From assembly GCA_023213395.1 (NCBI GenBank), contig CM041465.1, positions 32,061,741-32,125,740 of the forward strand: DNA of 64,000 nt, given 5' to 3'. The position numbers and the translations under genes are program-made. Below, piece by piece: positions 12,250-24,798 of this stretch (position 1 is its first letter; each line of letters opens with the position of its first letter). The notes below the pieces were generated by a model. That model made no database searches and was not told the origin of the DNA. It worked only from the letters and a program-made list of their open reading frames with translations. Source of the DNA: Cycas panzhihuaensis (taxonomy: Eukaryota; Cycadophyta).

Positions 12250-13600
12250 AGCCCTTACTGCTCTTCCCCTTGTCCTGAGGGTTGCACCCTCTCCTCATCT
12301 TTCTCTGAGAGAGAATCCTCCTCATCCTAGTTAATCTCCTTCATCTTCTCAGCTTGAGGAGTCTCAACTACCTTAGACGGGGCCTCCTTAGCCCTCCTCT
12401 CTTTGTCAAGGTGCTCCTCTTCCATAGCTGTTGGCCTTTGCTGCCCTTCCTCCTGACCCCTGGATTGCTCCTTCTCCTCAACTTCCTTTAGGATGGGAAT
12501 CTCAATGTGCCCATCCTTTAATTTCTCACCCTAAAGAGATGCATCTACCGAAGTCCCTAGGTCAATACCCATATTTGTTTCTACCCCTGGTTCCTTAGTG
12601 GCTTTACTTGGGTCTCCCTGCTCTCCAACCCAACCTTGTTTGGTTCTCCTTGACACTTCAATAGTAAATACCCCAAGCACCTACATTTTGGACATCTAAA
12701 GCTATCCAACTCATAAACCAACTTTTGGTCAGTATCCTACCCCTCCATTTCGATGCCAACCTCTTCCGGGAGGTCTTTGTTAAGTCACGTCAAAATATAA
12801 AACTTGGCATTTATCAAGCTAGATCTATTCTTTGTAGCTGAATCTATCGCTAATAACAGTCCTATTACCCTAACCACCCATTTTACCACTTCCAAATTCA
12901 GGTGTCTAGACCTGGATCAGGGTTTATTTTATCGTTGGAATTGACATGTCAAAATCTAGATGCTATTTTTCCAAGGTAATTACCTTCTTGCCAAGAATCC
13001 ATGGACATTTTCGAAGAATGGCAATCATATCCTCTTAGTTTTCAAACCTAAAGAGGATACATCCCTTAGGCATAGCCATCACCTCCACTGGGTTCTTTAT
13101 TTTCTATTTATTCCTCGTCTAATTCCTTATAATATCAAGCCCCAGTCTAGGCCCTGAGAACCTCCCAACTAGGTTGTTTTCCTAATATTTCACCATTTTC
13201 TTAGTTAGATCTTTTGGTACAGGGATTTTTATTTGATTATCTTGGTAGATAGGGTTAATCACATATTCCTCCATAACACCATTTCTCAATGTATCAAGGT
13301 ATGTCCTTCCTAGAGGAGAGGACTAGGTCTGGTTTATCTAGACTGATTACTCTATAAACTTAAATAAAATCAGATCAAATTATAGTAAAAAACTCTCAAA
13401 CTAGGACTCACCCGGCACCCATAGCTCACAACTGATTCTTTGAAGTTTCCTCCTTGAGGGATCCTATCTACCACCACTGTCCAAGATTTACTCCACAAGC
13501 CACCTTCTTGGATCTACCTGCCTTCTACTATTAACCACTTAAAACCTTATACAACTGCCTCATAATGGCTCAACTAGGGCACTTTCCATGTCTTTGCTAC
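12250..13600 (-). pseudogene. LINE-A ORF1 (DUF4283 / zinc knuckle protein), dead
   Basis: ORF1 proteins of plant LINEs bind element RNA. The minus strand here shows the DUF4283-like domain (FSGPRLGLDIIRN near 13145 and KWVARAVGLLLAIDSA-like near 12840-12890), then a single zinc knuckle at 12653-12694 reading CPKCRCLGYLLLKC. Its histidine position holds Tyr, which is a C-to-T change of a His codon. A low-complexity charged tail (Glu/Lys-rich) fills about 12250-12640. The frame is broken by several TAG/TAA codons and small shifts, so no protein is expected. LINE-B carries the same domain with an intact knuckle. Confidence 0.75.
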
Positions 13601-13947
13601 TTGTAAGTCTCCAGGATAATGTCATCAACAAGAAGAAAAAATTGGGTGACTCCCTTCAACTGTACTAGCCAAACTATCCTTCCCACATACTAGGGGACAC
13701 CATCTCAACCATTTGGGGCCTTGCCTTGTCTTGATTCTCTGGTTTTCCCCCAGGACGTAGGCTCCATGAGGAACCCTAGCCACCGCTGCCGCCATCGCAA
13801 CCCTAACCAGTCTATTTCCTGTAGCGTTCGTCTCTGTTTGTAGCCACCAAGTGTCATGTTTGTTATGTATCCTATAATATACATGAATATTTACACATGG
13901 GTTACATTTGAATATTTTCACATATAAACACTTATATTTTCTTTGGA

Positions 13948-14816
13948 TTATATATTAAAGTTTTTCTTTATAATGGTAATAAATCTTGGCAATATAATCA
14001 TACTTATATTTAATGGTACTAACTGTCTACATTGGAGTAAAATGATAAAATCAATTTTTTATAGCTAAAAATCTATGGGAGTTTGTGAAGAATAGTTATA
14101 ATAACTTAGGTTATAATGCTACCTTAGATGAGAAACAAGACTATAAAGGATACATGAAAAAGGATAATGAAGCACTAATATTAATATTTTGTGCTTTGGA
14201 AGATTATATATTTTCTAGGACACATGGGATACCTTGAAAATGATTCATATAGGAGCCACATTTATTGAAAAAGGCAATGTCTCCTTTATGATAGAATCAG
14301 GAGAAACTAAATATATTAATGATGTGTTGCATGAAGATCTACTATCTATGGGATAGATGATGGAATAGGACTACAATGTTGTGTTTAATAATGGCGAGTG
14401 CAACATTGCCCTAAAAGACTCCATCAAAGAAGATGATCACTATAAGGTAGAAGTTGAGAAAGACCAAGGTTCTAATGAAGTTAATTCTTCTATATCTACT
14501 CTAAATGTTCCAAAAAGGATCCAAAGACAATATGAACCAATAAATATACTTGACAACAACTTTGAAAGAAGATTCACATGCTCTAATAGGGTCAACTTTG
14601 CTCTACTAAGCCAAGTTTTGGAATCACATAAGCCTCACACTCTTGAAGAGGCCAATATTATAAAGAGATCAGTATAGGATGGTGATATTGAATTGGTATA
14701 TTGTGGAGAAAAAGAATAAGAAGTAGATATCTTCCCTAAGGTCCTTAGAAAGTTTAAGTTTTACAAGTTTAGAGATAAGCTTAGAGGTGTACGAAATGAC
14801 CATTATGTAGGAGAAT
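13948..14816 (+). pseudogene. copia-alpha (copy 2)
   Basis: This is the duplicate of the copia derivative at 1129-1997, with the same order of gag, GAG-pre-integrase, pre-RT linker and RNase H tail, and the same in-frame stops. The 98-residue open stretch at 14381-14677 differs from its partner at 1562-1858 by one residue (Leu to Pro). The identical deletion joints in the two copies show that the compaction preceded the segmental duplication. The 5' LTR is not recognisable. The LINE-A 5' end lies directly upstream. Confidence 0.75.
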
Positions 14817-14893
14817 CTTGGAGTTAATGCTCATTTCTTAATTAAGAAGTATATATAGTGGCATTGAAACTTTGCAGGGCTGCCTCCAGCCAT

Positions 14894-14976
14894 CATCAAC
14901 TGACATAAGAAAGAGGTATATATTATTATATTCATTTATTATTATTATTTGATTAAAAAAAAAGTGTCAGTTGATG
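14894..14976. repeat. 12-bp perfect inverted repeat (copy 2)
   Basis: Same arms as at 2075-2158 (14894-14905 and 14965-14976), with one base fewer in the loop poly(A) run. Both arms are conserved between the duplicated segments. Confidence 0.55.
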
Positions 14977-15720
14977 GGGGGCTTTCCCAACATCTTGACT
15001 ATAAATATAAGGTGAAAATGCTCACCATCATTTTTTAACACCACCTTGTACCAAAAATTTTATTATTTTTTTGTCAATATAGGTTTGTGAATGTTTTGCT
15101 TTATCCTTGTGTATGCTTCACACTACCACATATGAAATATAAGTTTAACATTTTGATTTTTAATGTATAAATTATTTTCTAATATTAGTGCCAAATTATA
15201 TTAAATTAGATAATCCTTTAAGGTTTATCCATCTCTCCATGTGCTTAGCCCATGGTCATATAATAATTTTCATACAACTTCAACTTTAAAAAAATGGTTT
15301 TAACTCAATTTAATGGCTCACTTTCATTTTTTTAGTGACTTACTATTAATTTTCTAGCCAAATTTTAGTTATGTGATATCAAAATTTGAATTATTAATTT
15401 CATTAGAAAGTTATTTTTCATGACTTCAAAACAAGTGGTCACAAGACATCTTATGGGTTTATTTTGGTGGAAATTTTAATTAGCCAAGATGAAAGAAGGA
15501 TTTTGAGATGCTTTTAAAGTATTTTAGGGTTCCCTTTTTAGTGAGTTTTTTAGTATTTTTTTGGTCTTTATTATGATTTAGTTCCTTTAGATCTTAATAA
15601 TTTGGCCTTAGTGAGTATATTATTAGTTATTTTTGGTATTAATTTTTTCATTTGAGACCTTTTAAGGTAATTTTTGGTTTTTTTACTTCTATTTATCTTT
15701 TATACCACTTACAATTGATT

Positions 15721-17390
15721 ATGGTTAGTAAAATAATCAACATACCTAAGTTGATTGGTACTAATTACTTATTATGGAAAAGAAAAACAATCAATATGCT
15801 TAAGTCTAAGGGTTTATAAAGGCTTGTTGATGGAAATATTAAAAAATTAATGATTATTAAGTGGCTAAATGGGAAAGACAATATTAAAAAATTAGAGGTT
15901 TAATTAGGTAAACCATTTCATACAACACATAGTAGATACACAATAAATTGAACGATTTTCTTTTCAAAGTATGGGTTATTCTCTCATTATTGTTTGACAA
16001 GATTAATGACATGTATATTTTTTGTTTTGAAAAGAAAATGAATGACTTGGATTTGATATTTTTAATCATGTTAAAAAGTTTTCTTTCATAGATTAAAAAT
16101 CTAGATGAGAAGTTGAGTCTTTATGGTAGTGATTAGAAGAAAATTAATATTGCATTAATTATTTTGGTGGAATGTAAATTACCTCCCATTTATGGCCTTT
16201 CATTCAAATGATTTATATATACCTTATGGTCCTCATAAACTAGAATTTGAGGAAAAATTTGAGAGTTTGATTAATGAACAAGACAAACTCATTTTTTCAA
16301 GAAACATTATTAAACAAAATCAAGCTCTTATATCAAAGTTTCAAAGTGGAATGAATATTAAATCAGGTCATGATGATATTATGAAAGACTATGTTTATAT
16401 TAATATTACTATAAGTTCATTATGATCAAGACACATAGAACTTACTACTATTATGGTCAACCTAATCATTTGCTAACTATTATTTTAAGAAAGAGAAAGG
16501 TATTCAAAGAAATTGAGAAAATGTTATTTTTAACAATAAATACAAAGTGAGATCATCCCTTGACATGGATTAGATTTTAGATTCTACTATATTACATCAT
16601 GTTAGTGGTAATTCATCTTTGTTTCAATCATATAAAGATATTGTAATTCAAATAATATAATTTTTATAAGTAATGGCAACAAACTTCTACTAATTAGCTT
16701 AGAAAATATATAACTAATAATGTTAATTTAAAAGTTGTATTACATATTAATGGAATGATAGTTAATATATATTTATAGTATTTATTAGAAAGGTTATAAG
16801 GTGGAACTTTGGGCTAATAACTACATGATAAAAAAAATATTAAGAATAGTTTAAAATTTGTTTCTTTTATACTAATTGGTCATGAGAATAGATTGTACAA
16901 ATATAATGGCATTTCAAAGACAAAAAATGCGAGTGTTTAATCTACTGAGAGAGACATTAATTCATAAATTACTTTGAATATATTTGATGAAAAACCTTCT
17001 CCTATTCTTCTATCTAAAGAAAAAACTATTATTAATGAGATTATAACTCATGCTTATTATGATGCTTCTTTACCTTTAGAATGTGATAATGGTGATGCTA
17101 ATTCTAGCAAAACTCTTTTTATTTAGGTAAGAAAAATTATTAAAGCTACAGGTACTCATGTTAGTGATTTATTTGATACAAGAAAGACTTAGGCTTAGTT
17201 TGCTATTATATCAAAAAATTTGGAGATTATTATTTCTATAAATAAACTTATAGAAGAATATAAACTGCATGTGATAAATTGTGATGATGGAAAGTTGGTT
17301 ATACTCTATTTTGTTGTCTTCTTATATCTCAAAAAAAATATTGGCTTCAAATGAAATTGACAAGGATTAAAATAATCAAGATATGGTTGT
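15721..17390 (+). pseudogene. copia-beta (copy 2)
   Basis: Duplicate of the gag/protease remnant at 2890-4560, with the same frame breaks. It starts at the ATG at 15721. The 77-residue open piece at 16192-16425 (FEEKFESLINEQDKLIF) differs from its partner at 3362-3595 by very few residues. It contributes nothing functional but is a good marker for measuring divergence between the two copies. Confidence 0.7.
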
Positions 17391-18828
17391 ATTTATATAA
17401 CCTAAGAAAAATATCAACTTAAAATATAATAATTAAAATGATCAAAATAAGTCACTATATAAAAGGCTTGCTCATTAGACTTTATAATTGTAAGTTTATT
17501 TTGATTTGGAATTTATTCCTTTTAGCACCAATAGAATAATATTGAATAATGATATGTAACATTATCTAAGAGCTCTTGTTATGTTTTAACATTATGTCTT
17601 AATATAATTTTATAAAGTCATTTATTAAATTACATATAATAATAATCAATTAGCTATTCAATTTATTAAAAACTTATTTTTTGCATAATAAATAAATATC
17701 TTATCCTATTCTCTATGTGTATGAAAGAGAGATTATTCATAATGCATTATGATGTTGTAATGCACTAAAATTATATAGACATATTATTTTTCTTAGGTGT
17801 TTTTCTATATTAAAGGGTTTTCCACTTGTCAAATCTAGTGTTCATTATATGATTATTCTCATCTTGCTATTTATTTATTTATTTATGTAATATTCAATGT
17901 AATTTATAATCTTTGTAACATAATTAATTCAAGATGGTCTTAGAGCATATGCAATAGTCATTAGAAGTTAATTTTCACCAAAAACTTGAATAAGTTCTTT
18001 AGGCATATATTATTTTTCATTTATTAATTAATTTATTCTTCAAACTATTTATGTTTAATATGGTAGCTAAAGGACTATTGGAAAAATAAAAGTATTATGA
18101 TATTGTTAATGTAATCATTTTTTCACATTGTTGGAAAATCTCACAACATAATGGTAGCAAAATACAATCAAAATAACACTGGCATAAAAATATAATATAT
18201 TATAATTTATACAAAAAAACTAGTGCTTATATCAATTCAAAATTTAAGTACACTAGATCTAGTTATCATAATGTTCATCTTGCTTATAAAAGGCTAATAC
18301 AACTCTTCAATTTTTCTCCTAAAATTCACAAAGGAGTACATAAGAAAATTTTCTTCTCTTAGTAATTTTATTTTGTAAAAACTCTATACTAAAAAAGAAA
18401 AGATGGGGCTTTCATGTAATGTCATTACAAATCTCTATATAAACTAAGATCTTCCTCTCTTTGTGATAAAATCTAACTAGACTTTGATCAAGTAGATCAC
18501 CAAACCCTTGACATTTTTTTCTTTATCCTCTTAGAAAGAATTAGCCCTAACATTAGCAATTATTGTAAACCTTGGGATCTCCCTAATTGTTTTTTCTATC
18601 CTCTCCTATAAATAATCTCTTGGAGCTTTACAATTTCATCATTTGGACACACAAACCTAGTGACTTTACTATCTATAAGCATAAAGTAGATGAGAACATA
18701 AAGACTATTTAAGTGGGTAACAATAATCCCTGAGTAAGAATTCATTGAAGTCTGGAGTGAGAACCCATTAATGTCTTCTTTGCAATCCTCCATGTAAAAA
18801 TCCTTAGTGTCTCATTTATATTTCTCCA

Positions 18829-18990
18829 TGCATAGAGTCATTTAGAGTCTTCCTTTTATGTCTCCCTCCCTACATCTTCTTTCCCATGTCTTCCTCCCTA
18901 CATAAAGTTATTTAAAGACTCCATCCCTATGTCTCCTCCCTGCATATAGTTGTTTGAAGCCTTTATCCCTGTGTCTCCCTCCTTACATAT
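18829..18990. repeat. Degenerate minisatellite (copy 2)
   Basis: Same three-unit CCCTCC/ACAT-rich array as at 5999-6160, with the same unit boundaries and only a few point differences. The unit number has not changed since the segmental duplication. Confidence 0.55.
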
Positions 18991-19802
18991 CCTTCCTTAA
19001 ATATCCCTCTATACATCTCATTTTCTTGACATATCTATAAAAATAATGGCTTTATTTACCTTTAATGAGTACACCAAATAAAACTAAATGAAAATGTTTA
19101 TGCTTATATAATAAAAATCCTCCTGTATTTTCCATTTGATCTTATCTAAGATCAATGACTACATAAACCATTTCATTTCCTAAAGTTTATTTGGGTTTGC
19201 CTAAAAAAAAATCTCACTAAACATTTATAATATAAAACTAATACCAACAACTATAATATATATTACTTTATTAATAATTAACAACTAAAATAATGCATTT
19301 CAATATATCTCTTTAATATTTCTTTTTGTATATTGATAATGCTCTTAATATATAATTTTTATTCTTAAAATTATCTATCTTTTAACATTTAATTAATCAT
19401 TAAATATATAACCAAGTTTTCTTTCTTCAAGATTTTAACCATTTTTTAAAAATAGTATATTAGTAATTTATTATTGATAAGGGAAATATGATAACCTTAG
19501 ATTCTAGCTAATATAACCCATATGCCCAATGTGAAGTTAAGATCACATCCTCATTAATATTTTATGAGTTTAAAATAGGATTATTAAAGAGGAACACTCA
19601 ATTGAGTGGTAGTGAAATATGTTTATTACCTTTATATGAAAATTTACCCTTAATAGTTCAAAGAACCCAAAGGATAAAAATAGATTCTAGAAGAGAGGGG
19701 TTTAACCCACTCCAAAAGAAACATTAACACTAGGTTATCATGCTAATATTTTCTCTACACTAAGTGGAATAGACACCCTAAGGTCTCTAAAGCTACCTAT
19801 GC

Positions 19803-20513
19803 CCTACTTAATCTAAGGATTATTAGGTGGTATCCCGTAGTTAATGTAGACTAAGTCTCTTAGAATCACCGTCTTCAACCTTACTAATGAACTCTAAGAA
19901 AAACTATAAGATCCCTCAAGCAATGATGAATAGTATAAGTAGTGGTGAGATGAAGCCCATATGGTCTCTCTAGAGAAGGCCATTCAACTAGCCATGACTT
20001 TGTAATACACTCCTAAAGAGTGAGCATAAAGTCAACCTATTTACTCTTTGGTACCCTCATAGTTATCAAAGTTACTTATAGCCCAACATTTTATGGATAG
20101 GTCCTAATAGGTAAAGTGCATCCATGTGATCACACTCCTACTAAGGAATTAGGCCTAGCCAGCTAAGGGATTAGTTCACTTTAGGGCCCCATGTAAGAGG
20201 AGGGTCTTAGTATAGTAATTTATTAGTAAAAGTGGTGAGATAGAATTTTGACTCTGTAAATAACTATAACATACTCAAGGATCCTAGGGGATGATGATGA
20301 ACTAATGGGATGGAAATACATTGATAACAATGCCTTATTTTAAAACCAAACATGATAAAAGTCATAACATAAAATATTTAACGAATGATGTGCATGGACA
20401 AAAGTTAGAGGTGACACAGAAGATCTACAAAATCCTAAATTCATTATACATGTTTGCTATTTTTTTGCTTATATTTTATAATTTTATTATATTAATAATA
20501 TTGCATACTGAAC
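19803..20513. other. Intergenic, no gene seen
   Basis: Unique flank to the right of the duplication. No coding motif, RNA gene or repeat pair was recognised. Confidence 0.6.
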
Positions 20514-20520
20514 TATTAGG

Positions 20521-20561
<41 letters not shown>

Positions 20562-20965
20562 TTGCATGTCAGGTGTTAAGCTAACTAGAGGCAAGGATTG
20601 TTACACACCAAGGATATACATAAAGCAGACTCTAACATCAGATTTATTGTGAAAAACTCTTGAGAGAAAAACCCCACCAACATAATGCTTATTATATTAA
20701 AATGTTAAAATAATATAATGTTCAATGGTGAGATGGCATATGATTATATATGATAAGATTACATTGATCCAAGTTGATTGGTTAGAATACTAATAGGATA
20801 TGTATAAATACACCTTGAAATGGTGTCGTAACCCTTTATGTATGATACAACTCTTCATCGTACATATTCGTATAGAGACATATTCCTCTGTCATACCTTC
20901 TCGTGATAACTATCCCTTAATGAAGCATTAAGCATATAGTTAACCTAAGTTAATTATCATTAACA
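20514..20965 (-). repeat. C1 3' LTR
   Basis: Matches 24799-25219 over its length, with shared blocks such as gtgttaagctaac and cctaatgaagcattaag. It begins TA where the partner has TG and ends CA. It is 31 bp longer than its partner because of the TA run at 20522-20559 near its outer end. Confidence 0.85.
20522..20559. repeat. (TA)19 microsatellite inside an LTR
   Basis: 38 bp of pure TA. The corresponding place in the other LTR (~24807-24823) reads 'tttgtgtatatgtagg', a short TA-containing seed, so the expansion happened in the LTR after insertion. Confidence 0.9.
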
Positions 20966-20974
20966 ACCCCTCTT
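20966..20974 (-). promoter_or_regulatory. C1 polypurine tract
   Basis: On the minus strand 'aagaggggt' abuts the inner edge of the left LTR. This is the expected plus-strand primer site of an LTR retrotransposon. Confidence 0.75.
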
Positions 20975-22019
20975 AATATAAATAGTGGATGAGGTTTAAC
21001 TACTCCATTAGTTAAGAGATCTATTCTTATAAACTAATCCCCCCTTAAGGATGATCTTATTGAGTGGTGACTAATGACATTTATCTAACAACTCCATGAA
21101 TTAGTTCATAACTTGGCTAATGGTTGAAGAAGTTCCACTTGAAACTTGCTTTTATTAAACACCTCTTGAACAATAGACTAGTATCTCACTTTCAATGTCG
21201 ATACTTGATCTTGTAGGTACTTTTCCCCTAAACTAAGAGTTTCTTTCATAGGTCATAACATTTCATCAACCAAAGACAAGTCCAAATCAAACATAGTGTA
21301 TATAACTTTAGCACAATTTAATTAGTATAATAGTTTATCTTATCCTTCCTTAATAACCTTAGAGGTTTGCATTTAATATAATCTTCTCAAGTTTATATAA
21401 ACTGAATATTATTTTAATGTAACTCTCCACCAAGTATAGTTGCTATATTTGACTTGTTTACTGGTTTTTAAATAATGGGTGCAATCGTCATCTTAGGGTC
21501 AATTCAATTAGAAGGAATATTTCATGTAAAGAATCTTTATCCTTATTCATAGCTACTCTCCATGAAGGATTCATTTTCCATAATGAATCAGGAACTTGGG
21601 AGTGGATGACTTTCATTATTTGAAGTTGAGTAGTAGTTCAAGTTTCAATTAGCATTTTTGATACATCCTCAATTACAATCAATAATAACTTAAAGGAGGT
21701 TTCCATCTCCTCAATGGGTAATTGGTGTTTTTTATTACCTTTTACTTCATCTTCCTCTTGGAGCTTGACCTTTATAGGATTAAGAGATGTTATGAAGGGA
21801 AGGTAATAAGCATTTGATAGTAGAGGCTTATCAAACTTATATGTTGATACTTTGTTAATCTTTATATCTTGATAATGAAGAAACTTCTACATCACCAGAT
21901 CCCATAGTCTATATATATGATGTTTCTATAGTATCCCATAAAAGTGCTTTTATGACTATGGTTAGATTTCTTTAATTATCTATCAAAGATTAGTGCATTT
22001 GCAATGTACTTAAATATTT

Positions 22020-22345
22020 TTATTTTTTCAATAGAAGGCTTCTAGCCAGTCTATTTTTTATGTGGCATCTTATTTTGAACTAGAGAGGTTGGAATTTAGT
22101 TTATAATGTGAATAGTAGTTCTCATAGATTTTGCCCAAAAATTAGATGGAATATGTTGTGTTTGTACCTTACACAATTCCATGTCAATAAAGGTATTAGC
22201 ATTTTGTATGGTAACTCCATCATGTGTGATTAACTCAATACCATGATTAGAATAGAACTTAGAAATGTGATTGTCATAGGTTTTTCCACTATTACTCATT
22301 AATAATTCTATTTGATTTTTACATATATTTTTAGTTATCACTTTA
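22020..22345 (-). pseudogene. C1 integrase remnant
   Basis: The minus strand encodes a copia integrase core and its C-terminal side in strongly decayed form. SNSGKTYDNHISKFYSNHGI occupies the place of the SDNGGEF block (so the second catalytic Asp reads Asn). Then come an unrecognisable PQQNG region and IPSNFWAKSMRTTIHIIN, which matches the 'LPxxFWAEA' segment. Stops follow at 22095. Loss of catalytic positions means no activity. It lies between the C1 gag and a short piece of RT N-terminus near 21520-21620 (NPSWRVAMNKDKDSLHE). Confidence 0.65.
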
Positions 22346-22689
22346 AATTATTTTACTTTTAACTTATCTTTCACTTCTAACTTATCTTTGGGAAAGTATA
22401 TCCAGGTATCCTAACTAGAAAGAAGATTGTGATTCATTCTAGGTGTATACCATACCTTCTTGAGACAACCACCTTTCGCTATGACTATTTTAGTATTTTT
22501 TTATTGGTACCACACTAGCATGAGTATGATGTCTATTTTTCCAAAATTTTAGTTTAACACATCAAAACTTTGCTTATTAGAAGAGATAAGTTGTTGTATA
22601 CTTGAGTTAATCATCAAATAGTCCTTTAATCAAACAACTTTTAAGTTGATATTTGCACATAATAAGCTGCAATCTTCTCCTTCCTATTA

Positions 22690-23545
22690 GGCTACCTTAA
22701 GTTCTTTTTCTTCACCCAACAATCCTTTTCCTTGTGGCCCATATTTTTACAATAGGTACATGAACCATTATATTTCTTCTTTTTCCTTTTATTGATACCC
22801 TCTTCATGTGAATGTTTATCCCTATCTTCATTCTCATTTTTCTAAAAATTTGAGGATAGGGAATGACTAGTATCAATAGCACCCACAAACCTGTGATGTT
22901 TAAGCTTATCTTCCTCCATAGGAAGAATCTCCTTTAGCTTGTAAAATGAGGTAAATTATAATATCTCATCAGTATTATACACAATTTGAAAGGTACTATA
23001 GGCTACTAGTAACTTGTTCATGATGACTATGAATATGATTTTATCACTAATGAGGTATTCTTCTATTCCCTCTACCTTATTCTTAATATTAGTCAACTTA
23101 TTTAAATAAGTTTTGATATTACTCTTATCCTCAATGTAAGAGTTGAATAATTCACCTAGTAATATAACCAAATAAATTGTCTTCTTCTTTTCAAACATTT
23201 TATATAGGATCTTCCAAATATCATGTGGCATATTGAACTTGTAGATGAGTGCCCTCTAATTTGGGGTAATTAAGAGGTGACCAAGTAAGAGCTGACTAGT
23301 GACATAAAGTTACTTTCTTCGTATGAGTTTATTTAGTGTAACATCATGTTTCCATTATTTTTTCTTAGGTAGATCCTTACAAGTTAGGTCCCATAGCTAT
23401 TGGACCATTAATACAAGTTGTATATTGGACTCCCACTCCTCTAAATTGGTGTTGTCAAAGATCACTTATGGTAATAAGGTAGTTCTAACACCCATACCTA
23501 TAGATACTCTGAATTCACTTCCACTTGATTGCCAAATATGATTAT
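22690..23545 (-). pseudogene. C1 gag with intact CCHC knuckle
   Basis: Copia capsid/nucleocapsid remnant. LEEWESNIQLVL near 23435 corresponds to the gag N-terminus. The open stretch at 22956-23231 (MPHDIWKILYKMFEKKK ...) is the UBN2 gag domain, with the usual LNKLTNIKNKVEGIEEYLIS block. A zinc knuckle at 22719-22760 reads CTYCKNMGHKEKDC, a complete C-X2-C-X4-H-X4-C. The frame is interrupted upstream of 23231 and at about 22955. The start codon was not placed. No function is expected now. Confidence 0.75.
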
Positions 23546-24786
23546 AAGTCTTAATTTATAATGATTATCACTTTATAAAGCATGAATCACTACTCTATAT
23601 ACCACTTTACTAAAAAATAACTATATGTACCATATGTTTTTTATAAAGAATATGCTTTGTAATATCAATAAAAGATATTGATGTATTAACAAGCTCTTTA
23701 ACACTAAAACCTTCTTGACGAATGTAATATAATCTATACGATAAGACATCACGTGTTATTGGGCCAATTCTAGATGGAGTAACTCCAAATAACTATTGTA
23801 AAATGCTTAAAAAATAAATAATCACTTTATTCAAAGGTCTTTATCATGCATTAAAGTTAAAATATAAAAAAAGAATATTCTCTTCAATGGTGTCATCTCA
23901 AAAAAGCCATGCTACTATTTTATTAACGTGCATGCTTTAAAAAAGTATTAAAACCTCCCATTATGTAATGAAATATATTCCAATATTTATTTCATCGATG
24001 TATTATCTCTTGATTTCTATTTTTACATATAATGCTTAATGACATTGGCTTTACATAACTTATTTCATATGGCGGTGGCTCTTAAGTCTTCCACATAGAT
24101 TTCTTTAAATGATGATGGTTGGACTTTAATCAATCTTCAATACTTGAAGATTATACACCTTTATTGGTTGATTTTATATATTAATATGCCTTAATTTTTT
24201 TATCATTGTGATGTTTGGAAGGGTCACAACTACTGCATGAGGTTGTAGGGTTGTGTAGGGCTTCAATAGTGCTTTCAAACCATCCAAACAACTTCTATTC
24301 CTACAAAATTAGATTCTAGTCATACACAATTTAGTCAAAGGCTTTTATCTATGTTTATCTCTTATGAATGAAGTCAAATGATTGAAAACTATTTCTCAAA
24401 CTCGCTTAATTCATGTACCAATCAAAATTTAGTTTCATAGCTCTTAATACTGGCTAATCTCTATTATACAACTTAAATTCAAATCCTAACACTATAAAAT
24501 AGTGGCCAATGTCTTCAAATCTTTCCCAACATTAGTTCATAATACTAAATCTGAGCTTAATATCATTGTATAGCTTCAGTTGATGCCCATCATTATCATA
24601 TGGCTTCAATATTGGTGCAATAGGCATATAAAGTACCTAATATATTTTGGCAACTCTAGATGGCATCTTTTCTTAGTGTCAACATGATCTATGGATCTCT
24701 AATCTTTAAGTTTGATTAGTTAGTGATGAACTCACTCGTTTCCAATCTCAAATTTGAGTTCCAACATTATTCCTCACTTTCCTCTA

Positions 24787-24798
24787 GCTCTAATACCA
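24787..24798 (-). promoter_or_regulatory. C1 primer binding site (initiator Met-tRNA)
   Basis: The minus strand reads TGGTATTAGAGC directly inside the right LTR. It differs by one C-to-T change from the standard plant copia PBS complementary to the 3' end of initiator Met-tRNA. Confidence 0.85.

Larger units (their letters stand above)
7548..13860 (-). mobile_element. LINE-A, full-length decayed L1-type LINE
   Basis: A non-LTR retrotransposon on the minus strand with a GC-richer 5' leader (~13625-13860), ORF1 (~12250-13600), ORF2 (~7780-11915) and a 3' poly(A) seen as a T run at 7548-7561. The 3' end (a GGGG...CCCC motif before the tail) resembles that of LINE-B, so both belong to related families. 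All reading frames carry many stops, mostly TAG. No convincing target-site duplication was found, and the exact 5' end is uncertain. It lies wholly inside duplication copy 2. Confidence 0.85.
6973..19802. repeat. Tandem duplication, copy 2 (complete unit, ~12.83 kb)
   Basis: Copy 1 ends at 6972 and copy 2 ends at the equivalent base, 19802, so the simplest reading is a head-to-tail duplication with the junction at about 6972/6973. LINE-A runs without a break across 12820, where the visible similarity to copy 1 begins only because the window starts there. This rules out 12820 as a natural boundary. The unit contains LINE-A, copia-alpha, copia-beta and a minisatellite. The prediction is that DNA left of the window carries the 3' half of the copy-1 LINE. 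Confidence 0.8.

Noticed and set aside
7548-13860. Target-site duplication around LINE-A
   Set aside because: Sequences flanking the poly(A) and the presumed 5' end (for example 'ctaggacatata' versus 'tcctataatata') do not match convincingly.
13625-13921. 98-residue minus-strand open frame (and its copy at 806-1102) as a host gene
   Set aside because: It is the GC-richer 5' leader of LINE-A, directly upstream of ORF1 in both copies, and has no family motif of its own.
1-19802. The two ~7-kb direct repeats as giant LTRs of one element
   Set aside because: LINE-A is continuous across the apparent inner edge at 12820, no PBS or PPT lies at the edges, and the repeat start coincides with the window edge. 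A tandem duplication explains everything.
20966-24786. Complete copia pol in C1
   Set aside because: No RT core or RNase H catalytic blocks could be read. Only gag, integrase traces and the RT start are visible.
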